The notes under the pieces: generated by a model
Database searches by the model: none
What the model was told of the DNA's origin: nothing
What the model saw: only the letters and a program-made list of their open reading frames with translations
Source: a virus
Length of the DNA stretch: 48,841 nucleotides
Virus record (IMG/VR): IMGVR_UViG_3300005289_000005
Coordinates: 1 to 48,841 of that record
Strand: one strand, 5' to 3'
Position numbers and translations under genes: made by a program
Part shown: positions 35,119 through 43,511 of the stretch, piece by piece
Layout of the letters: each line of letters opens with the position of its first letter
Position numbering within the stretch: the first letter of the stretch is position 1

Positions 35119-36592
35119 AGTCGACCTCTACCGCATGATAGTTGCTTGCAATTCCATGCCGAGGCCGCTTCGCCACCGGTTCGGCGAACGTGAGCGCGAG
35201 CGCGTCGCCCCGGTTTGGTGACGGCAGGCCGCGCTCTTTCATGTCTTCCTTGCTTTCGAGAAGGATCTTGCCGTCCAATCGCGGCACCGTTTCAGGCCCG
35301 ATGATGTCCTGATAAAGGCCTTCGTCCTTCGGATCGATCGCGCCGCCTGCCTTGATCCATTGTTTGAGCGTGCCCCACATTTCCGCGCGCTTGTTGGCGT
35401 AGCCCGGATCGATCGGCTTGCCTGAGAACCAGATAAGCCGCCACGCGCGCCCCATGACGGAGCCGGCCGAAACGATGCCTGTGCCGTAGCCCGCATCGAC
35501 AAAGACAGCGTCGGCCTGGTGCTCGTCTTCGAGCCGCGCGATCAAGTTGGCGACCTGGACATCGTTGTCATTGCGCGGGATCGTCGCGAGGCTCTTCGAG
35601 TAGAGCCCTTGCCTCAGGAAGATTTCGAGATTGTCGTCGCCGGTCCATGCCGGGTCGACGCCGATGATGACGGGCGCAAACGAATATTGGTCCTTGCGCA
35701 GATGCACATTGCGCGCACGATCTGCGTCGTCGGCTGATATGAACTGCATGGCGGATTGGCTCGGGAATTGGCCTCGCACGCGGATCTTGACGATGTCGCT
35801 GTCTTCACCGTTGTCGTCGGCCAGGCGTTGCAGATATTGCTTGTTGGTGCCGGGAACCGTGCGGCTATCGATCTGCCGCGTGATCCACCGATGCCGAAAG
35901 CGGCGAAAGCACTCACGGAACCTGCCGCTGTTGCGCGTCGGGTTCCCGAACACGATCCATATGATGACCGTGTTTTCGTCGGTCAGTGCGCCCTCGGCGA
36001 CCTCCCAAACCTTATCGTGGATTTTCGATGCCTCATCGAACAGGACGAGGATGATCTTGCCCTTATTGTGAAGGCCGGCGAACGCTTCCGTGTTGTGCTC
36101 GGACCATGGGATGAAATCCTGCCGCCAGCTTTCGGCGCGCGATCGGTCGCGGCTCTTGATCGAAGTCGTCTGGACATTGAACCAGTCGCGCGTGATCGAC
36201 GTGCGGAACCACTTGCCGATTTCAGGCGCGGTCTTGGTGCGCAACTGCCCATCGGTGTTGGCCGTGGTGACGATCTTCGCGTCAGGCCAACAGGAGAGCG
36301 CCCAATTCGACAGCATGCCCATTTCGGCCGACTTGCCGATACCGTGACCGGAGGCGACTGCAATCTGCAATGGCTGGTAGCGTTTAGACGGGTCGGACAG
36401 GTGATCGCGGATGACGCGGTTGATGTCGGCCTGCCACTCGCGCGGCGCATCGACATCTTCCAGCGCGCCAACACCCCAATCCCATGCGACGGTTGACCAT
36501 CGATCAGGATCGAACCGGCAGGACAGGGCCAGGTCGATCAAGTCATCATTCGGGTCACGGTTGGGGCCAATGCCGGCCGGGCGAGTGTTCAT
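35102..36592 (-). CDS. Terminase large subunit
   Basis: The protein has 496 residues. The ATPase has Walker A SGHGIGKS and Walker B VLFDEAS. The RNase H-like nuclease has acids in IGVDPAW, DAGYGTG and RGDALALTF. It pumps DNA into the prohead through the portal and cuts it. The upstream gene overlaps it by four bases (ATGA). The subfamily cannot be settled by eye, so packaging mode (headful or site-specific) is open. Confidence 0.95.
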   Translation of the reverse strand: MNTRPAGIGPNRDPNDDLIDLALSCRFDPDRWSTVAWDWGVGALEDVDAPREWQADINRVIRDHLSDPSKRYQPLQIAVASGHGIGKSAEMGMLSNWALSCWPDAKIVTTANTDGQLRTKTAPEIGKWFRTSITRDWFNVQTTSIKSRDRSRAESWRQDFIPWSEHNTEAFAGLHNKGKIILVLFDEASKIHDKVWEVAEGALTDENTVIIWIVFGNPTRNSGRFRECFRRFRHRWITRQIDSRTVPGTNKQYLQRLADDNGEDSDIVKIRVRGQFPSQSAMQFISADDADRARNVHLRKDQYSFAPVIIGVDPAWTGDDNLEIFLRQGLYSKSLATIPRNDNDVQVANLIARLEDEHQADAVFVDAGYGTGIVSAGSVMGRAWRLIWFSGKPIDPGYANKRAEMWGTLKQWIKAGGAIDPKDEGLYQDIIGPETVPRLDGKILLESKEDMKERGLPSPNRGDALALTFAEPVAKRPRHGIASNYHAVEVDYDPLA

Positions 36593-36774
36593 CGCGCCCC
36601 GAACCGGACGAAGATGCCAGACGCATGCCGCGCGGCCAGGACGGAAATGATGCGCGATCCATAAGGCGTCATCAGCCGGCCGCCGCTTGGAACATGCACA
36701 TATCCGACTTTCGTTATGTCTCGGATTTCACGGCGCGCGGCGAGGATCGATCGCGTGATCGGCGAGAGCTTCAT
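36589..36774 (-). CDS. Small basic protein between TerS and TerL
   Basis: The protein has 61 residues: MKLSPITRSILAARREIRDI, then KVGYVHVPSGGRLMTPYGSR. Both ends overlap their neighbours by four bases (ATGA). It may help DNA recognition in packaging, judged by basic charge and location alone. Confidence 0.6.
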   Translation of the reverse strand: MKLSPITRSILAARREIRDITKVGYVHVPSGGRLMTPYGSRIISVLAARHASGIFVRFGAR

Positions 36775-36968
36775 TTGCCCGGCTCCATATCCAGCCGATC
36801 TCGGCACGTCGGCGTCTCAGGTTCATCGCTCCAGCGGTTGCACACTTGGCAATTGTCAGCGCCAATCACGCCAGGACCGTTTCCAGTCCATTGATGCAGC
36901 GACATCGGCGGGCCGTCGTCATGTCCCTCGGCCTCGCCTATCGTCCCGAACCTATCTACGTCGCTCAT
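36771..36968 (-). CDS. Small Cys-containing protein after TerS
   Basis: The protein has 65 residues with CQVC and a further Cys near the end, a possible single metal site, and a SLHQWTGNGPGVIGADN stretch. ATGA overlaps at both ends tie it to the terminase operon. No family recognised. Confidence 0.55.
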   Translation of the reverse strand: MSDVDRFGTIGEAEGHDDGPPMSLHQWTGNGPGVIGADNCQVCNRWSDEPETPTCRDRLDMEPGK

Positions 36969-37507
36969 TTTCCCGCCCCTTCCAGCCGTCGCAACGCGCG
37001 CTCCATTCGATCGGCGAGCGCGTCAACGCCGTCGACTTTCACGACCTCTTGGAAGGCGTTCACCTTGATGTGCTTGCCGAGGGTCTGGAGGATCGACAGG
37101 GTGTCGACCGTCTTGACTTCCTTCGTATGCCCGATCTGGACGCGGTCCTTGCCAGTGCCGTCGAACAGAGCTTCGATCTTGATCCCGCCGACCATCCCCT
37201 TGCGCCAGACTTCCGGCCACTTTTTCACCGGCAGCAGGTCGCCGTTCGCGTCATACAAATCGGCGCGATCCGCCTCCGCCATTTCGAACAGGCGTTTGAG
37301 GACATAATCAGCGTCAACCTGGACGCGAGAGATCCTGCTATTGTTGGCGGCGGCAATCGCGGCTGCAACTTCAACATTGTCCAACAGTCGCGGACCCTGC
37401 GAATGCGCTGTTGCCTCGCTATATCCAGCGCGAATTGCCGCCTGAGTTGCGTTCAGGTCGATCAGATATTCCGCGACGAATGCCGCCTGCTTTGCCGTCA
37501 ATGCCAT
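36965..37507 (-). CDS. Terminase small subunit
   Basis: The protein has 180 residues. It opens MALTAKQAAFVAEYLIDLNA, then TQAAIRAGYSEATAHSQGPR, the Terminase_2 family HTH signature. Middle residues (FEMAEADRADLYD) and a helical C-terminus fit oligomerisation. It recognises phage DNA and loads TerL. ATG 37507 is chosen because the protein then starts at the usual family position; GTG-type starts upstream are possible. First gene of the late operon. Confidence 0.9.
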   Translation of the reverse strand: MALTAKQAAFVAEYLIDLNATQAAIRAGYSEATAHSQGPRLLDNVEVAAAIAAANNSRISRVQVDADYVLKRLFEMAEADRADLYDANGDLLPVKKWPEVWRKGMVGGIKIEALFDGTGKDRVQIGHTKEVKTVDTLSILQTLGKHIKVNAFQEVVKVDGVDALADRMERALRRLEGAGK

Positions 37508-37534
37508 TGCTCGAAATCTCACACGTCGTTTCGT

Positions 37535-37551
37535 GTTGAGAAATACGCATC
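37535..37551 (-). promoter_or_regulatory. Operator O9, before the terminase operon
   Basis: The site GTTGAGAAATACGCATC (minus strand GATGCGTATTTCTCAAC) lies 28 bp upstream of the TerS start. It is one of the weaker matches. No convincing -35/-10 pair is adjacent; the late promoter may need an activator. Confidence 0.55.
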
Positions 37552-37868
37552 AATGGTTACGGCAACCTCCCGCACGTTCGGAACAGCGTTCGTAAGAACG
37601 GGCAAACTTTTTTCAAATAGCGAGGGTCAGTCGGTTATATACCGGCTCATACTTATATAAACAGCCCTATCCCTACCGATTAGAAAGTTTGTGTGTTTTT
37701 ACTGACAATATCCCCATTATTAAGTTATTGATATATATAGGATTTCTTCGGGGTCATCGTTTGTAAGGCCGTCGTTCAATGATTTAACTATGGTTTTCGA
37801 TTGTCGTTCACACCGGTTTATATCTTTCTATAAATGAGGCTTGTGGACGGATGTGGGCTGGAGTATGT
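37552..37868. other. AT-rich intergenic island between divergent operons
   Basis: This is one of the two longest gene-free stretches and far more AT-rich than the rest of the genome (for example TTATTGATATATATAGGATT near 37724). It separates the late and accessory operons. It contains GTTCGTAAGAAC and a close CGTTCGGAAC palindrome, and two TTATATACCGG/CCGGTTTATAT-like segments in opposite orientation. It ends in a promoter, TTGTGG (37841-37846), 17-bp spacer, TATGTG (37864-37869). It may also hold late-promoter activator sites or a replication origin; I see no ORF with support. Confidence 0.6.
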
Positions 37869-37869
37869 G
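37841..37869 (+). promoter_or_regulatory. Promoter of the rightward accessory operon
   Basis: The -35 is TTGTGG, the spacer 17 bp and the -10 TATGTG. Operator O10 begins at the last base of the -10. The geometry matches the leftward early promoter exactly. Confidence 0.65.
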
Positions 37870-37885
37870 TTGTGTTCTTCGCAAC
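37869..37885 (+). promoter_or_regulatory. Operator O10, accessory operon
   Basis: The site GTTGTGTTCTTCGCAAC covers the expected transcription start of the accessory operon and ends five bases before the first GTG codon. Confidence 0.75.
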
Positions 37886-37890
37886 AGTGA

Positions 37891-38334
37891 GTGACAAATC
37901 ACGTGAGAGTAAGCGAGAAAATCATAAGGGCGGACGCTCTTACCGATGCCCTTCGAGCGATCCAGATCGCCATTGGCGACGCTGAGCCGCACGCGCAGAT
38001 CTATCAGGCCATCGGCGCGATCAAGACGCTGCGCGCCGGCTATGAGGTTCGCGTGCAGACGGCCGAGCGGATAGACTATCTGGACCGCGTGCAGCAGGCC
38101 GCGAGGCAGGCGTGGGCGGCAGATGGCGGGTCGCGCGACCACGATGCCACCGCAGCCGTCGACACGCCGCTAGGCACCCTCACGGCGACCGTATGGCGGA
38201 AGGAGACGACGCGCGGAGCGGAGTGGAAGTCATCCTACTCGCTGGACGGGAAGCCGATCGGCGTGCGCGACATAAAGCTTGCCGGACTGGCGCAAAGGCC
38301 GACCAGCAGAAACAGGAAAGGGAAAATCGCATGA
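37891..38334 (+). CDS. Hypothetical protein, first gene of accessory operon
   Basis: The protein has 147 residues. The N-terminal half is helical (ADALTDALRAIQIAIGDAEP; VQTAERIDYLDRVQQAARQA); the C-terminal half looks beta-rich and basic (GTLTATVWRKETTRG). GTG 37891 is used; GTG 37903 is an alternative. The short leader with no good ribosome site parallels the RecE-like gene. Not recognised. Confidence 0.6.
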   Translation: MTNHVRVSEKIIRADALTDALRAIQIAIGDAEPHAQIYQAIGAIKTLRAGYEVRVQTAERIDYLDRVQQAARQAWAADGGSRDHDATAAVDTPLGTLTATVWRKETTRGAEWKSSYSLDGKPIGVRDIKLAGLAQRPTSRNRKGKIA

Positions 38335-38588
38335 CCGATCGAGAGACTGGACTGCTGCACTTCCTCGTCGCCGAGGCTGGCGGCTACGGAGTAACCATCA
38401 TCCGAAATGGCGTCCGTATGACCGGCTGGAACACAGGCAGGAAGGCGGGCAGCTTCATCGCCATCGCCGACTTGATCAAAGCCGTCGAAAGCAGCGCCGC
38501 GACCGTCGAAAGCGTAAGCGCGGCAGATTTTGACGACCGCCGTGCGGTCGAGCTTGTTACCGGATACCGAGAGGAAGACTTGCCATGA
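38331..38588 (+). CDS. Hypothetical accessory protein
   Basis: The protein has 85 residues. ATG 38331 overlaps the previous stop (ATGA) and AGGG lies upstream. Features: LLHFLVAEAGGYGVTIIRNG and a helix KAVESSAATVESVSAADFDD. Not recognised. Confidence 0.55.
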   Translation: MTDRETGLLHFLVAEAGGYGVTIIRNGVRMTGWNTGRKAGSFIAIADLIKAVESSAATVESVSAADFDDRRAVELVTGYREEDLP

Positions 38589-38929
38589 GCTACGTCGTTC
38601 TAACTGTCGCGGACCATGAGCGGAACGGTTTCATCGCTCTCGCCAGATGGCCGACCATGTCCGAGGTCGATGCCAGAGCATTCATCCAGGCCGCCGACGA
38701 CGCCGTCACCGAGGAAAGCGAGCCCGACATCAAGACGGCGTCGTTTACATTCGTCCTCGACCTGATGGAGCTGAATGGAGATTGCATCGACACAGGCAAG
38801 AAGTGCCTCCCAACGCAGATTGCGATGAAGCTTGCGCCCGACCAGGTCAGGCAATGGCTGGACGAGCGCCCCGATCCGGACAGCGTCATGCACCGCCCCG
38901 TCCCCACCCTCTCCAAATCAGGAGCCTGA
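38585..38929 (+). CDS. Hypothetical accessory protein
   Basis: The protein has 114 residues, starting by an ATGA overlap. A probable alpha/beta N-terminus (YVVLTVADHERNGFIALARW) is followed by a mixed C-terminal part with two cysteines (DCIDTGKKC). Not recognised. Confidence 0.55.
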   Translation: MSYVVLTVADHERNGFIALARWPTMSEVDARAFIQAADDAVTEESEPDIKTASFTFVLDLMELNGDCIDTGKKCLPTQIAMKLAPDQVRQWLDERPDPDSVMHRPVPTLSKSGA

Positions 38930-38930
38930 C

Positions 38931-39305
38931 ATGCGCAATATCTCCTTTGCGCTGACCACGGAACAGTTCATCGCCGGAACAAAAGATGTCACCCGCAGGA
39001 TGGGATGGGCCAACCTTAAGGCCGGGGATCTTCTTTGTGGCGTCAAGAAAGGCATGGGTCTTCGACCCGGCGAACAGATCGAGCGCCTCGGAGTTATCGA
39101 GGTCGTCTCTGCGACTAAAGAGCCGCTCCGCCGCATGACAGACGATCTCGACTACGGTTTCGCCGAATGTATCCGCGAAGGCTTTCCGCCACCTCATCGA
39201 TGCTCGTGGCCGTCCGAGTTCGTCACGTTCTTCTGTGGCTCGCATATCGGGTGCACGCCGGAAAACGTCGTCACTCGCATCGAATTCCGAAAGGTGGTGT
39301 CCTGA
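38931..39305 (+). CDS. ASCH/PUA-like domain protein
   Basis: The protein has 124 residues. The start MRNISFALTTEQFIAGTKDV, then TRRMGWANLKAGDLLCGVKK and LGVIEVVSATKEPL follow the ASCH layout: a TRR after the first helix, a barrel strand with GD, and a VxEV-type strand. Family members bind RNA or act on modified nucleosides. ATG has AGGAG upstream. It also has a C-terminal Cys/His pair (CGSHIGC). Domain call is from pattern only. Confidence 0.6.
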   Translation: MRNISFALTTEQFIAGTKDVTRRMGWANLKAGDLLCGVKKGMGLRPGEQIERLGVIEVVSATKEPLRRMTDDLDYGFAECIREGFPPPHRCSWPSEFVTFFCGSHIGCTPENVVTRIEFRKVVS

Positions 39306-39306
39306 C

Positions 39307-40551
39307 ATGTCACACGAACCGAACCGGCAAGCGCCGGGCGTGAAGGTGAAGGCGCTGGAGTGGAAGCCGTTCTGTGACCTGATGGCCACTGCAACAGCAG
39401 ATCCGGTCGGCGTTTACGCGATAGACGCGGAGCGCAAAGAGGTGCGGTTAAACGGCGTGTTAGTCTTCGGCGGGGACGGCGAAGACCTGTATGTCGCCGC
39501 ACAGGCCGATTTCGAGCGCCGCATTTTCTCCGCCCTCGAACCGGTTGCCGTCCAGCCGGGCGAACTGGACCGGAAGGCGCTGGATGAGCGCGGTCTAAAG
39601 GCGGTTGAGGACTATATCAACAAGAAATGGTTCACCAACCGCCTCGCAGACGCAATCGGCTCTATCACCGCCTACCTCTCCGCCTTTGTCCCGTCCGCTC
39701 CGGCTCCTGTCGAGGGGGTGGTTTTCCGGTTGCGCAGCGTCGTTCATATCGACACGCCGCATGACCCCGATGACGGGAAGATTGCCTGGAATTGGGCGGT
39801 AGACGTTATGCACGAAGCCGCCTCCGCCATTGAGCGTCTCACGGCAGAGAGGGACATAGCGCGGGCTGCACTGGAACACGACCGAGCAACAGTCATCACT
39901 GCGGTAAACGAATTCAGAGATGCTTTCGCGCGCCGACGTTGGCTGCTGGAAAGCAGAGGCTCCTACGAGTGGGACGACGATAGGTATCGCGATGAATTCA
40001 GGGGTGCTTACGACGAGCTCTCCGCGCCCATCGAGAAGCTGACCAAGATCGGAAAAGATTGGTCGCACTGCCCTATCGACCACGACGCGATCATGCGGGC
40101 CAGACAGGACTGGCAGTCACGCGCCGAAGCCGCCGAAGCCGAAGTAGCTCGCCTCACGGCAGAGAGGAACGCGATAGCTGAATTACTCACCGGCGATCAG
40201 GGCGACGATGATGGCGCGCGCATCATGCCTGACTTCGATGACAACATGACGCTGGTTGCGAAGGTCGAGGCATGCGGCTTCCTGTTGGAGCGGCGGCGCG
40301 ATGCGATCGCCGGTTACGAGAATAGCGTCGCGGCCCTAAACACGGAAGTCACCCGCCTCACCGGGTTACTGGCAGAGGCGGACGAGGTGGTGAAGCCGTT
40401 TGCGGAGATATACGAACGATGCATACCGGAAGAGCCTGATCTTCGTGGGCCAGTAATCAATGCAAAGGCGGACGAAAAAGCCATATGCTTCCCGCTAGTG
40501 CATGATCTCCGCTCCGCCCACCGCTACCAGCAGAAGCGGGAGGCGAAGTGA
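39307..40551 (+). CDS. Large modular coiled-coil protein (Ea22-like)
   Basis: The protein has 414 residues. It is built from helical blocks that recur: AIERLTAERDIARAALEHDR and AEVARLTAERNAIAELL, matched at DNA level by CTCACGGCAGAGAGG at 39838 and 40153. A block with RSVVHIDTPHDPDDGKIAWN lies between. Such patchwork proteins of early phage operons vary by swapping modules. The C-terminal segment (HDLRSAHRYQQKREAK) is common to many. Function unknown. Confidence 0.6.
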   Translation: MSHEPNRQAPGVKVKALEWKPFCDLMATATADPVGVYAIDAERKEVRLNGVLVFGGDGEDLYVAAQADFERRIFSALEPVAVQPGELDRKALDERGLKAVEDYINKKWFTNRLADAIGSITAYLSAFVPSAPAPVEGVVFRLRSVVHIDTPHDPDDGKIAWNWAVDVMHEAASAIERLTAERDIARAALEHDRATVITAVNEFRDAFARRRWLLESRGSYEWDDDRYRDEFRGAYDELSAPIEKLTKIGKDWSHCPIDHDAIMRARQDWQSRAEAAEAEVARLTAERNAIAELLTGDQGDDDGARIMPDFDDNMTLVAKVEACGFLLERRRDAIAGYENSVAALNTEVTRLTGLLAEADEVVKPFAEIYERCIPEEPDLRGPVINAKADEKAICFPLVHDLRSAHRYQQKREAK

Positions 40552-41006
40552 TGGCTGAGCAACTGGATTTGCTATCGGATCAATCCAAACACGAAGCTGC
40601 CTTAGCGTTGATCCGTAGTGCACTCATCATCGCGGCTGAAGATGGATCATATGATCAGCTCAGCCAAGATGCCCGCCGGGTTCTTGCGCAGGCTCTTCTC
40701 CCCCCTCCTGGGGGCGTAGAAGCAATCATTGCTGGGTTGCAGAGCGACCTTGAGTGGAACAGGGCGGTTGCAAATGCCGGCGACAAAACGGCGGCAAAGT
40801 TAGCGATCATCGCCGCTGAGATCCGGCAATCAAACGGAATGCCTGCCCAGCGCCCGCGCTACAACCGCGCGGGGCATCAGGTCCCTGACACCGAAGACGA
40901 TTTGGCTGTGATCGAGGCGGAGTTCTGTGCTCGTCAAGGCAAGGTCGATGATGACGGTCAACCGGACGAACAACAGGAGTGGCACGATTATGACCCAGAC
41001 TGTTGA
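40551..41006 (+). CDS. Hypothetical accessory protein
   Basis: The protein has 151 residues. Two helical parts (KHEAALALIRSALIIAAEDG; AKLAIIAAEIRQSNG) are followed by an acidic tail (QPDEQQEWHDYDPDC). ATG 40551 overlaps the previous TGA and GGGAGG lies upstream. Not recognised. Confidence 0.55.
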   Translation: MAEQLDLLSDQSKHEAALALIRSALIIAAEDGSYDQLSQDARRVLAQALLPPPGGVEAIIAGLQSDLEWNRAVANAGDKTAAKLAIIAAEIRQSNGMPAQRPRYNRAGHQVPDTEDDLAVIEAEFCARQGKVDDDGQPDEQQEWHDYDPDC

Positions 41007-41460
41007 TGTAGACCGGCTGGCCCGACTGGCACATAGGCGGGAATTCGAGGGCAACTATACAGACGCAGCGTTGGTCAGGGGTTGCGCCGACGAACTCACC
41101 CGCCTCCGCACCGAGAACGACCAACTGCGCCAGATCGTGGCGGACTGTTGCTCGAAACTGCCCAACGGTGCGTTTTGCAGCCCGAAGGCCAGCCTCGAAT
41201 TCATGTCGGTAGTGCCTACTGAAATCGAGCTTGTTGTTGATCGCCTGCGCCGGGAGCGGGACGCCATCCGCGATGAGGCGTTCGAGGAGGCGGCGCGGGT
41301 GGCGGGTGCTGATGCTGGAATATCGGCCGTCGCGCGAAAGGGCTACGCAGATGCAGATCTTGCCGGAAAATACATCAGCAGCGGCAGCGAAGGCGCTGGC
41401 AAGCGCATCGCTGCCATCATCCGCGCCCTCAAATCCAAGGAGAAGACCTCTCATGGCTGA
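40990..41460 (+). CDS. Hypothetical coiled-coil protein
   Basis: The protein has 156 residues. It has TRLRTENDQLRQIVADCCSK and a second helix VDRLRRERDAIRDEAFEEAA, echoing the large modular protein two genes upstream. The C-terminal IAAIIRALKSKEK is a common phage ending. ATG 40990 has GGAG nine bases upstream. It probably shares modules with its neighbours. Confidence 0.55.
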   Translation: MTQTVDVDRLARLAHRREFEGNYTDAALVRGCADELTRLRTENDQLRQIVADCCSKLPNGAFCSPKASLEFMSVVPTEIELVVDRLRRERDAIRDEAFEEAARVAGADAGISAVARKGYADADLAGKYISSGSEGAGKRIAAIIRALKSKEKTSHG

Positions 41461-41800
41461 TACGCGCACTCGAAAGGGCACCTATCACGAATGGGAGTGG
41501 AACACCCTCCGCAAATGCTGGGAGGCCACAGTGCCGCTCCGCATCATTCCGCACGATGACGGCAAGTTCACCGTGTCAACGCACGAAGTCTGGCACGACG
41601 GCGAGTTTGATAGTTTCGAGACGGCAGAGACCGAGGCTGTCAACGGCGACGCAGATTTCCTCTCCGAACGAACCCGCCTGGAAGAACGGGTAAGGGTGCT
41701 GAAGGAGGCGCTGGAGAGGATTGCCGACCCCACATCGATGTGGAGTGAGCACGCAACGATCGCCCGCGCCGCCATTGCCAATGGAGGCCGCGATGCGTGA
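41453..41800 (+). CDS. Hypothetical accessory protein
   Basis: The protein has 115 residues. A beta-rich, Trp-rich N-terminus (YHEWEWNTLRKCWEATVPLR) and a helix (RTRLEERVRVLKEALERIAD) are visible. ATG 41453 has AAGGAGAAG upstream. The ending AARAAIANGG-type tail recurs in such operons. Not recognised. Confidence 0.55.
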   Translation: MADTRTRKGTYHEWEWNTLRKCWEATVPLRIIPHDDGKFTVSTHEVWHDGEFDSFETAETEAVNGDADFLSERTRLEERVRVLKEALERIADPTSMWSEHATIARAAIANGGRDA

Positions 41801-42065
41801 CGGCACGCGCCAGCGCCGCGAGCACGTCAAGAGCTTCCCTGTCCGCACCGCGTCGCCGACCGTGCGCGCGATCTTCGAGCACATGACCGAGGCCGGCATT
41901 ACACTGCATTCCGTCTCAATCGGCATCGACAGACATCCGAACAGGATTTCTGAATACCGCCGAGGCCGCGTCGAACCTGGCATCATGACTGTGGAGGAAT
42001 TGGCAGCGGCGGCAGGCCTCGAAATTGTTGTGCGGCCTGTTGCGAAAACCGCACAAGGCGATTGA
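41793..42065 (+). CDS. Small HTH protein
   Basis: The protein has 90 residues. An HTH-like stretch is ITLHSVSIGIDRHPNRISEY followed by RRGRVEPGIMTVEELAAAAG, as in XRE-type proteins where the last helix senses a neighbour. GGAGG precedes the ATG. It may be a third phage regulator besides the repressor and the Cro-like protein. Target unknown. Confidence 0.65.
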   Translation: MRDGTRQRREHVKSFPVRTASPTVRAIFEHMTEAGITLHSVSIGIDRHPNRISEYRRGRVEPGIMTVEELAAAAGLEIVVRPVAKTAQGD

Positions 42066-42118
42066 CCGGTCCATGCATCACCCATAGGGTTGACGTAGGG
42101 ACTTGAGGAAACAACCAA

Positions 42119-42301
42119 ATGAAGCACGAAAAAGACTTCGAGACGATCGCGGAGGCGGACGCGAACGCTTGCGATGTGATGAAATTCTACGCCGGCCATC
42201 TTGCCCATGCGGCAGGCTTGCCGCAGCCGGCCGATCCGATCGCGGCTGATGGATGGCAGAACAGGGCGGATGCGCTCCGAGAACTGGCTGTCAGCGTCTA
42301 A
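42119..42301 (+). CDS. Small hypothetical protein
   Basis: The protein has 60 residues, helical and acidic (KDFETIAEADANACDVMKFY). TGAGGAAAC sits before the ATG. It is the last gene before the operator-flanked promoter at 42.35 kb. Not recognised. Confidence 0.55.
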   Translation: MKHEKDFETIAEADANACDVMKFYAGHLAHAAGLPQPADPIAADGWQNRADALRELAVSV

Positions 42302-42326
42302 GCCATGGACTATCCCCGATAAATTT

Positions 42327-42343
42327 GTTGCGAATTTCGCAAC
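42327..42343 (+). promoter_or_regulatory. Operator O11, upstream of promoter 42350
   Basis: The site GTTGCGAATTTCGCAAC is a perfect palindrome, the most symmetric of the set. It lies just upstream of the -35. With O12 it brackets the promoter, centres 55 bp apart, about five helical turns. Confidence 0.82.
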
Positions 42344-42349
42344 ATCATG

Positions 42350-42378
42350 TTGACAGTAGTTTATAGGCGTGCATAAGT
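42350..42378 (+). promoter_or_regulatory. Internal accessory promoter
   Basis: The -35 is TTGACA (42350-42355), the spacer 17 bp and the -10 ATAAGT (42373-42378). It lies between two operators and would drive the 261-residue protein gene and those after it. Confidence 0.75.
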
Positions 42379-42381
42379 GAT

Positions 42382-42398
42382 GTTGCGATTTTCACAAC
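42382..42398 (+). promoter_or_regulatory. Operator O12, over the start of promoter 42350
   Basis: The site GTTGCGATTTTCACAAC begins four bases after the -10 and covers the likely transcription start. Confidence 0.82.
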
Positions 42399-42453
42399 GA
42401 AGCGCTCCGGGTCCACACCTTGGCCCGGTGCTTTGTGGAACGGAGAGAGACAG

Positions 42454-43239
42454 ATGGCGAACAGGAAAACACGATCTCAAGCGCAGCGAGCGCGAACACG
42501 GGACCGTCGCAGCGATGAGGAGCGCGCTCATGAACTGGAATACCTCCGCGCCAAACACGGGCGCTCGGAAGGGCAGGCAGCATTCGAGACGGCAATCGGA
42601 ATGCGTGGTTACGCAGGGTCCAATGCCGAAAAAGAGGACGCCGAACCGGTCACCGACGAAGACCGCATCGCCTACTGGAAAGGCGCTTACGAGCGCATGG
42701 CGGCGCGGAACAAGGATTTGGACGCTGCTCTGACTGAAATCCGAGACCGGCACATTCCAGATCAGCCGGCTGCTTACGGCGGCTCGGAATACGATTGGGT
42801 TGTCCGCCAGTATCGCGAACTGCGCTCCATCGCCACCGCCGCCTTCGCCCTTGTTGAGGACACAGAGGACAGGAAGATGACGCACACGCACACGCCTACG
42901 CCTTGGGAAGCAATCGAAGTGAGGACGCAGTGCGGGCGCGCATTCCGGATTGGTGCTGGCGAGATGCTCAAAGCCGGCGAGGGCGCTTGCATCATTTACG
43001 ACGATTATCCCGGCAATCCCGACAACGAACGTTCCGCCAACGCCGCCCTTATCGTCCACGCAGTGAACTCCCTCCCCGCTCTCGTGAAGGCGCTGGAGGC
43101 GATACTCGATTACGCCACCTTGGATGACGTTCTGTCGGACGCCACGAAGCACGACGACTCCGTGTTCGGCATTCGCCTTGGCGATCTTCGCGCTGCCCGC
43201 GCCGCCCTCGCCTCTCGCAAGACGGGTGCCGGGCAATGA
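42454..43239 (+). CDS. Hypothetical two-part protein
   Basis: The protein has 261 residues. The first 140 are helical and charged (RKTRSQAQRARTRDRRSDEE; GAYERMAARNKDLDAALTEI). From MTHTHTPTPW on, a second part has NAALIVHAVNSLPALVKALE, a motif I know as a separate small phage protein. It therefore looks like a fusion of two genes usually apart. GGAG sits eight bases before ATG 42454. Function unknown. Confidence 0.6.
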   Translation: MANRKTRSQAQRARTRDRRSDEERAHELEYLRAKHGRSEGQAAFETAIGMRGYAGSNAEKEDAEPVTDEDRIAYWKGAYERMAARNKDLDAALTEIRDRHIPDQPAAYGGSEYDWVVRQYRELRSIATAAFALVEDTEDRKMTHTHTPTPWEAIEVRTQCGRAFRIGAGEMLKAGEGACIIYDDYPGNPDNERSANAALIVHAVNSLPALVKALEAILDYATLDDVLSDATKHDDSVFGIRLGDLRAARAALASRKTGAGQ

Positions 43240-43454
43240 ACGCCGTTGACTACGATTTCGAAGATCTCGACAACGACGCGGCGATCGACCGCTACCATGA
43301 CGGTTACGGCATGTTCTTGGCTGGCGGCGCTTGCCCGATGGATGCCGACATGGCCGAAGGATGGCGCGATGCCGAGCGCGCGAGCCGCGTCCGCGTTGTC
43401 ATGCCGCGCCGGCCGGAAGGCTACTATCACGCACCGATCGGCGCTTTCGACTGA
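43236..43454 (+). CDS. Small acidic hypothetical protein
   Basis: The protein has 72 residues, rich in Asp and aromatic residues at the N-terminus (VDYDFEDLDNDAAIDRYHDG), with an ATGA overlap at its start. Such acidity can mimic DNA, but I have no family match. Confidence 0.55.
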   Translation: MNAVDYDFEDLDNDAAIDRYHDGYGMFLAGGACPMDADMAEGWRDAERASRVRVVMPRRPEGYYHAPIGAFD

Positions 43455-43511
43455 CACGTTCATCGACCGACGCCGAGCGCGCCGGTCCTTCAACTTGCCA
43501 GAGAGGACAGC

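Noticed and set aside
42039-42056. GTTGCGAAAACCGCACAA, operator-like
   Set aside because: The right half is poor and the sequence encodes the end of the HTH protein; no promoter is next to it.
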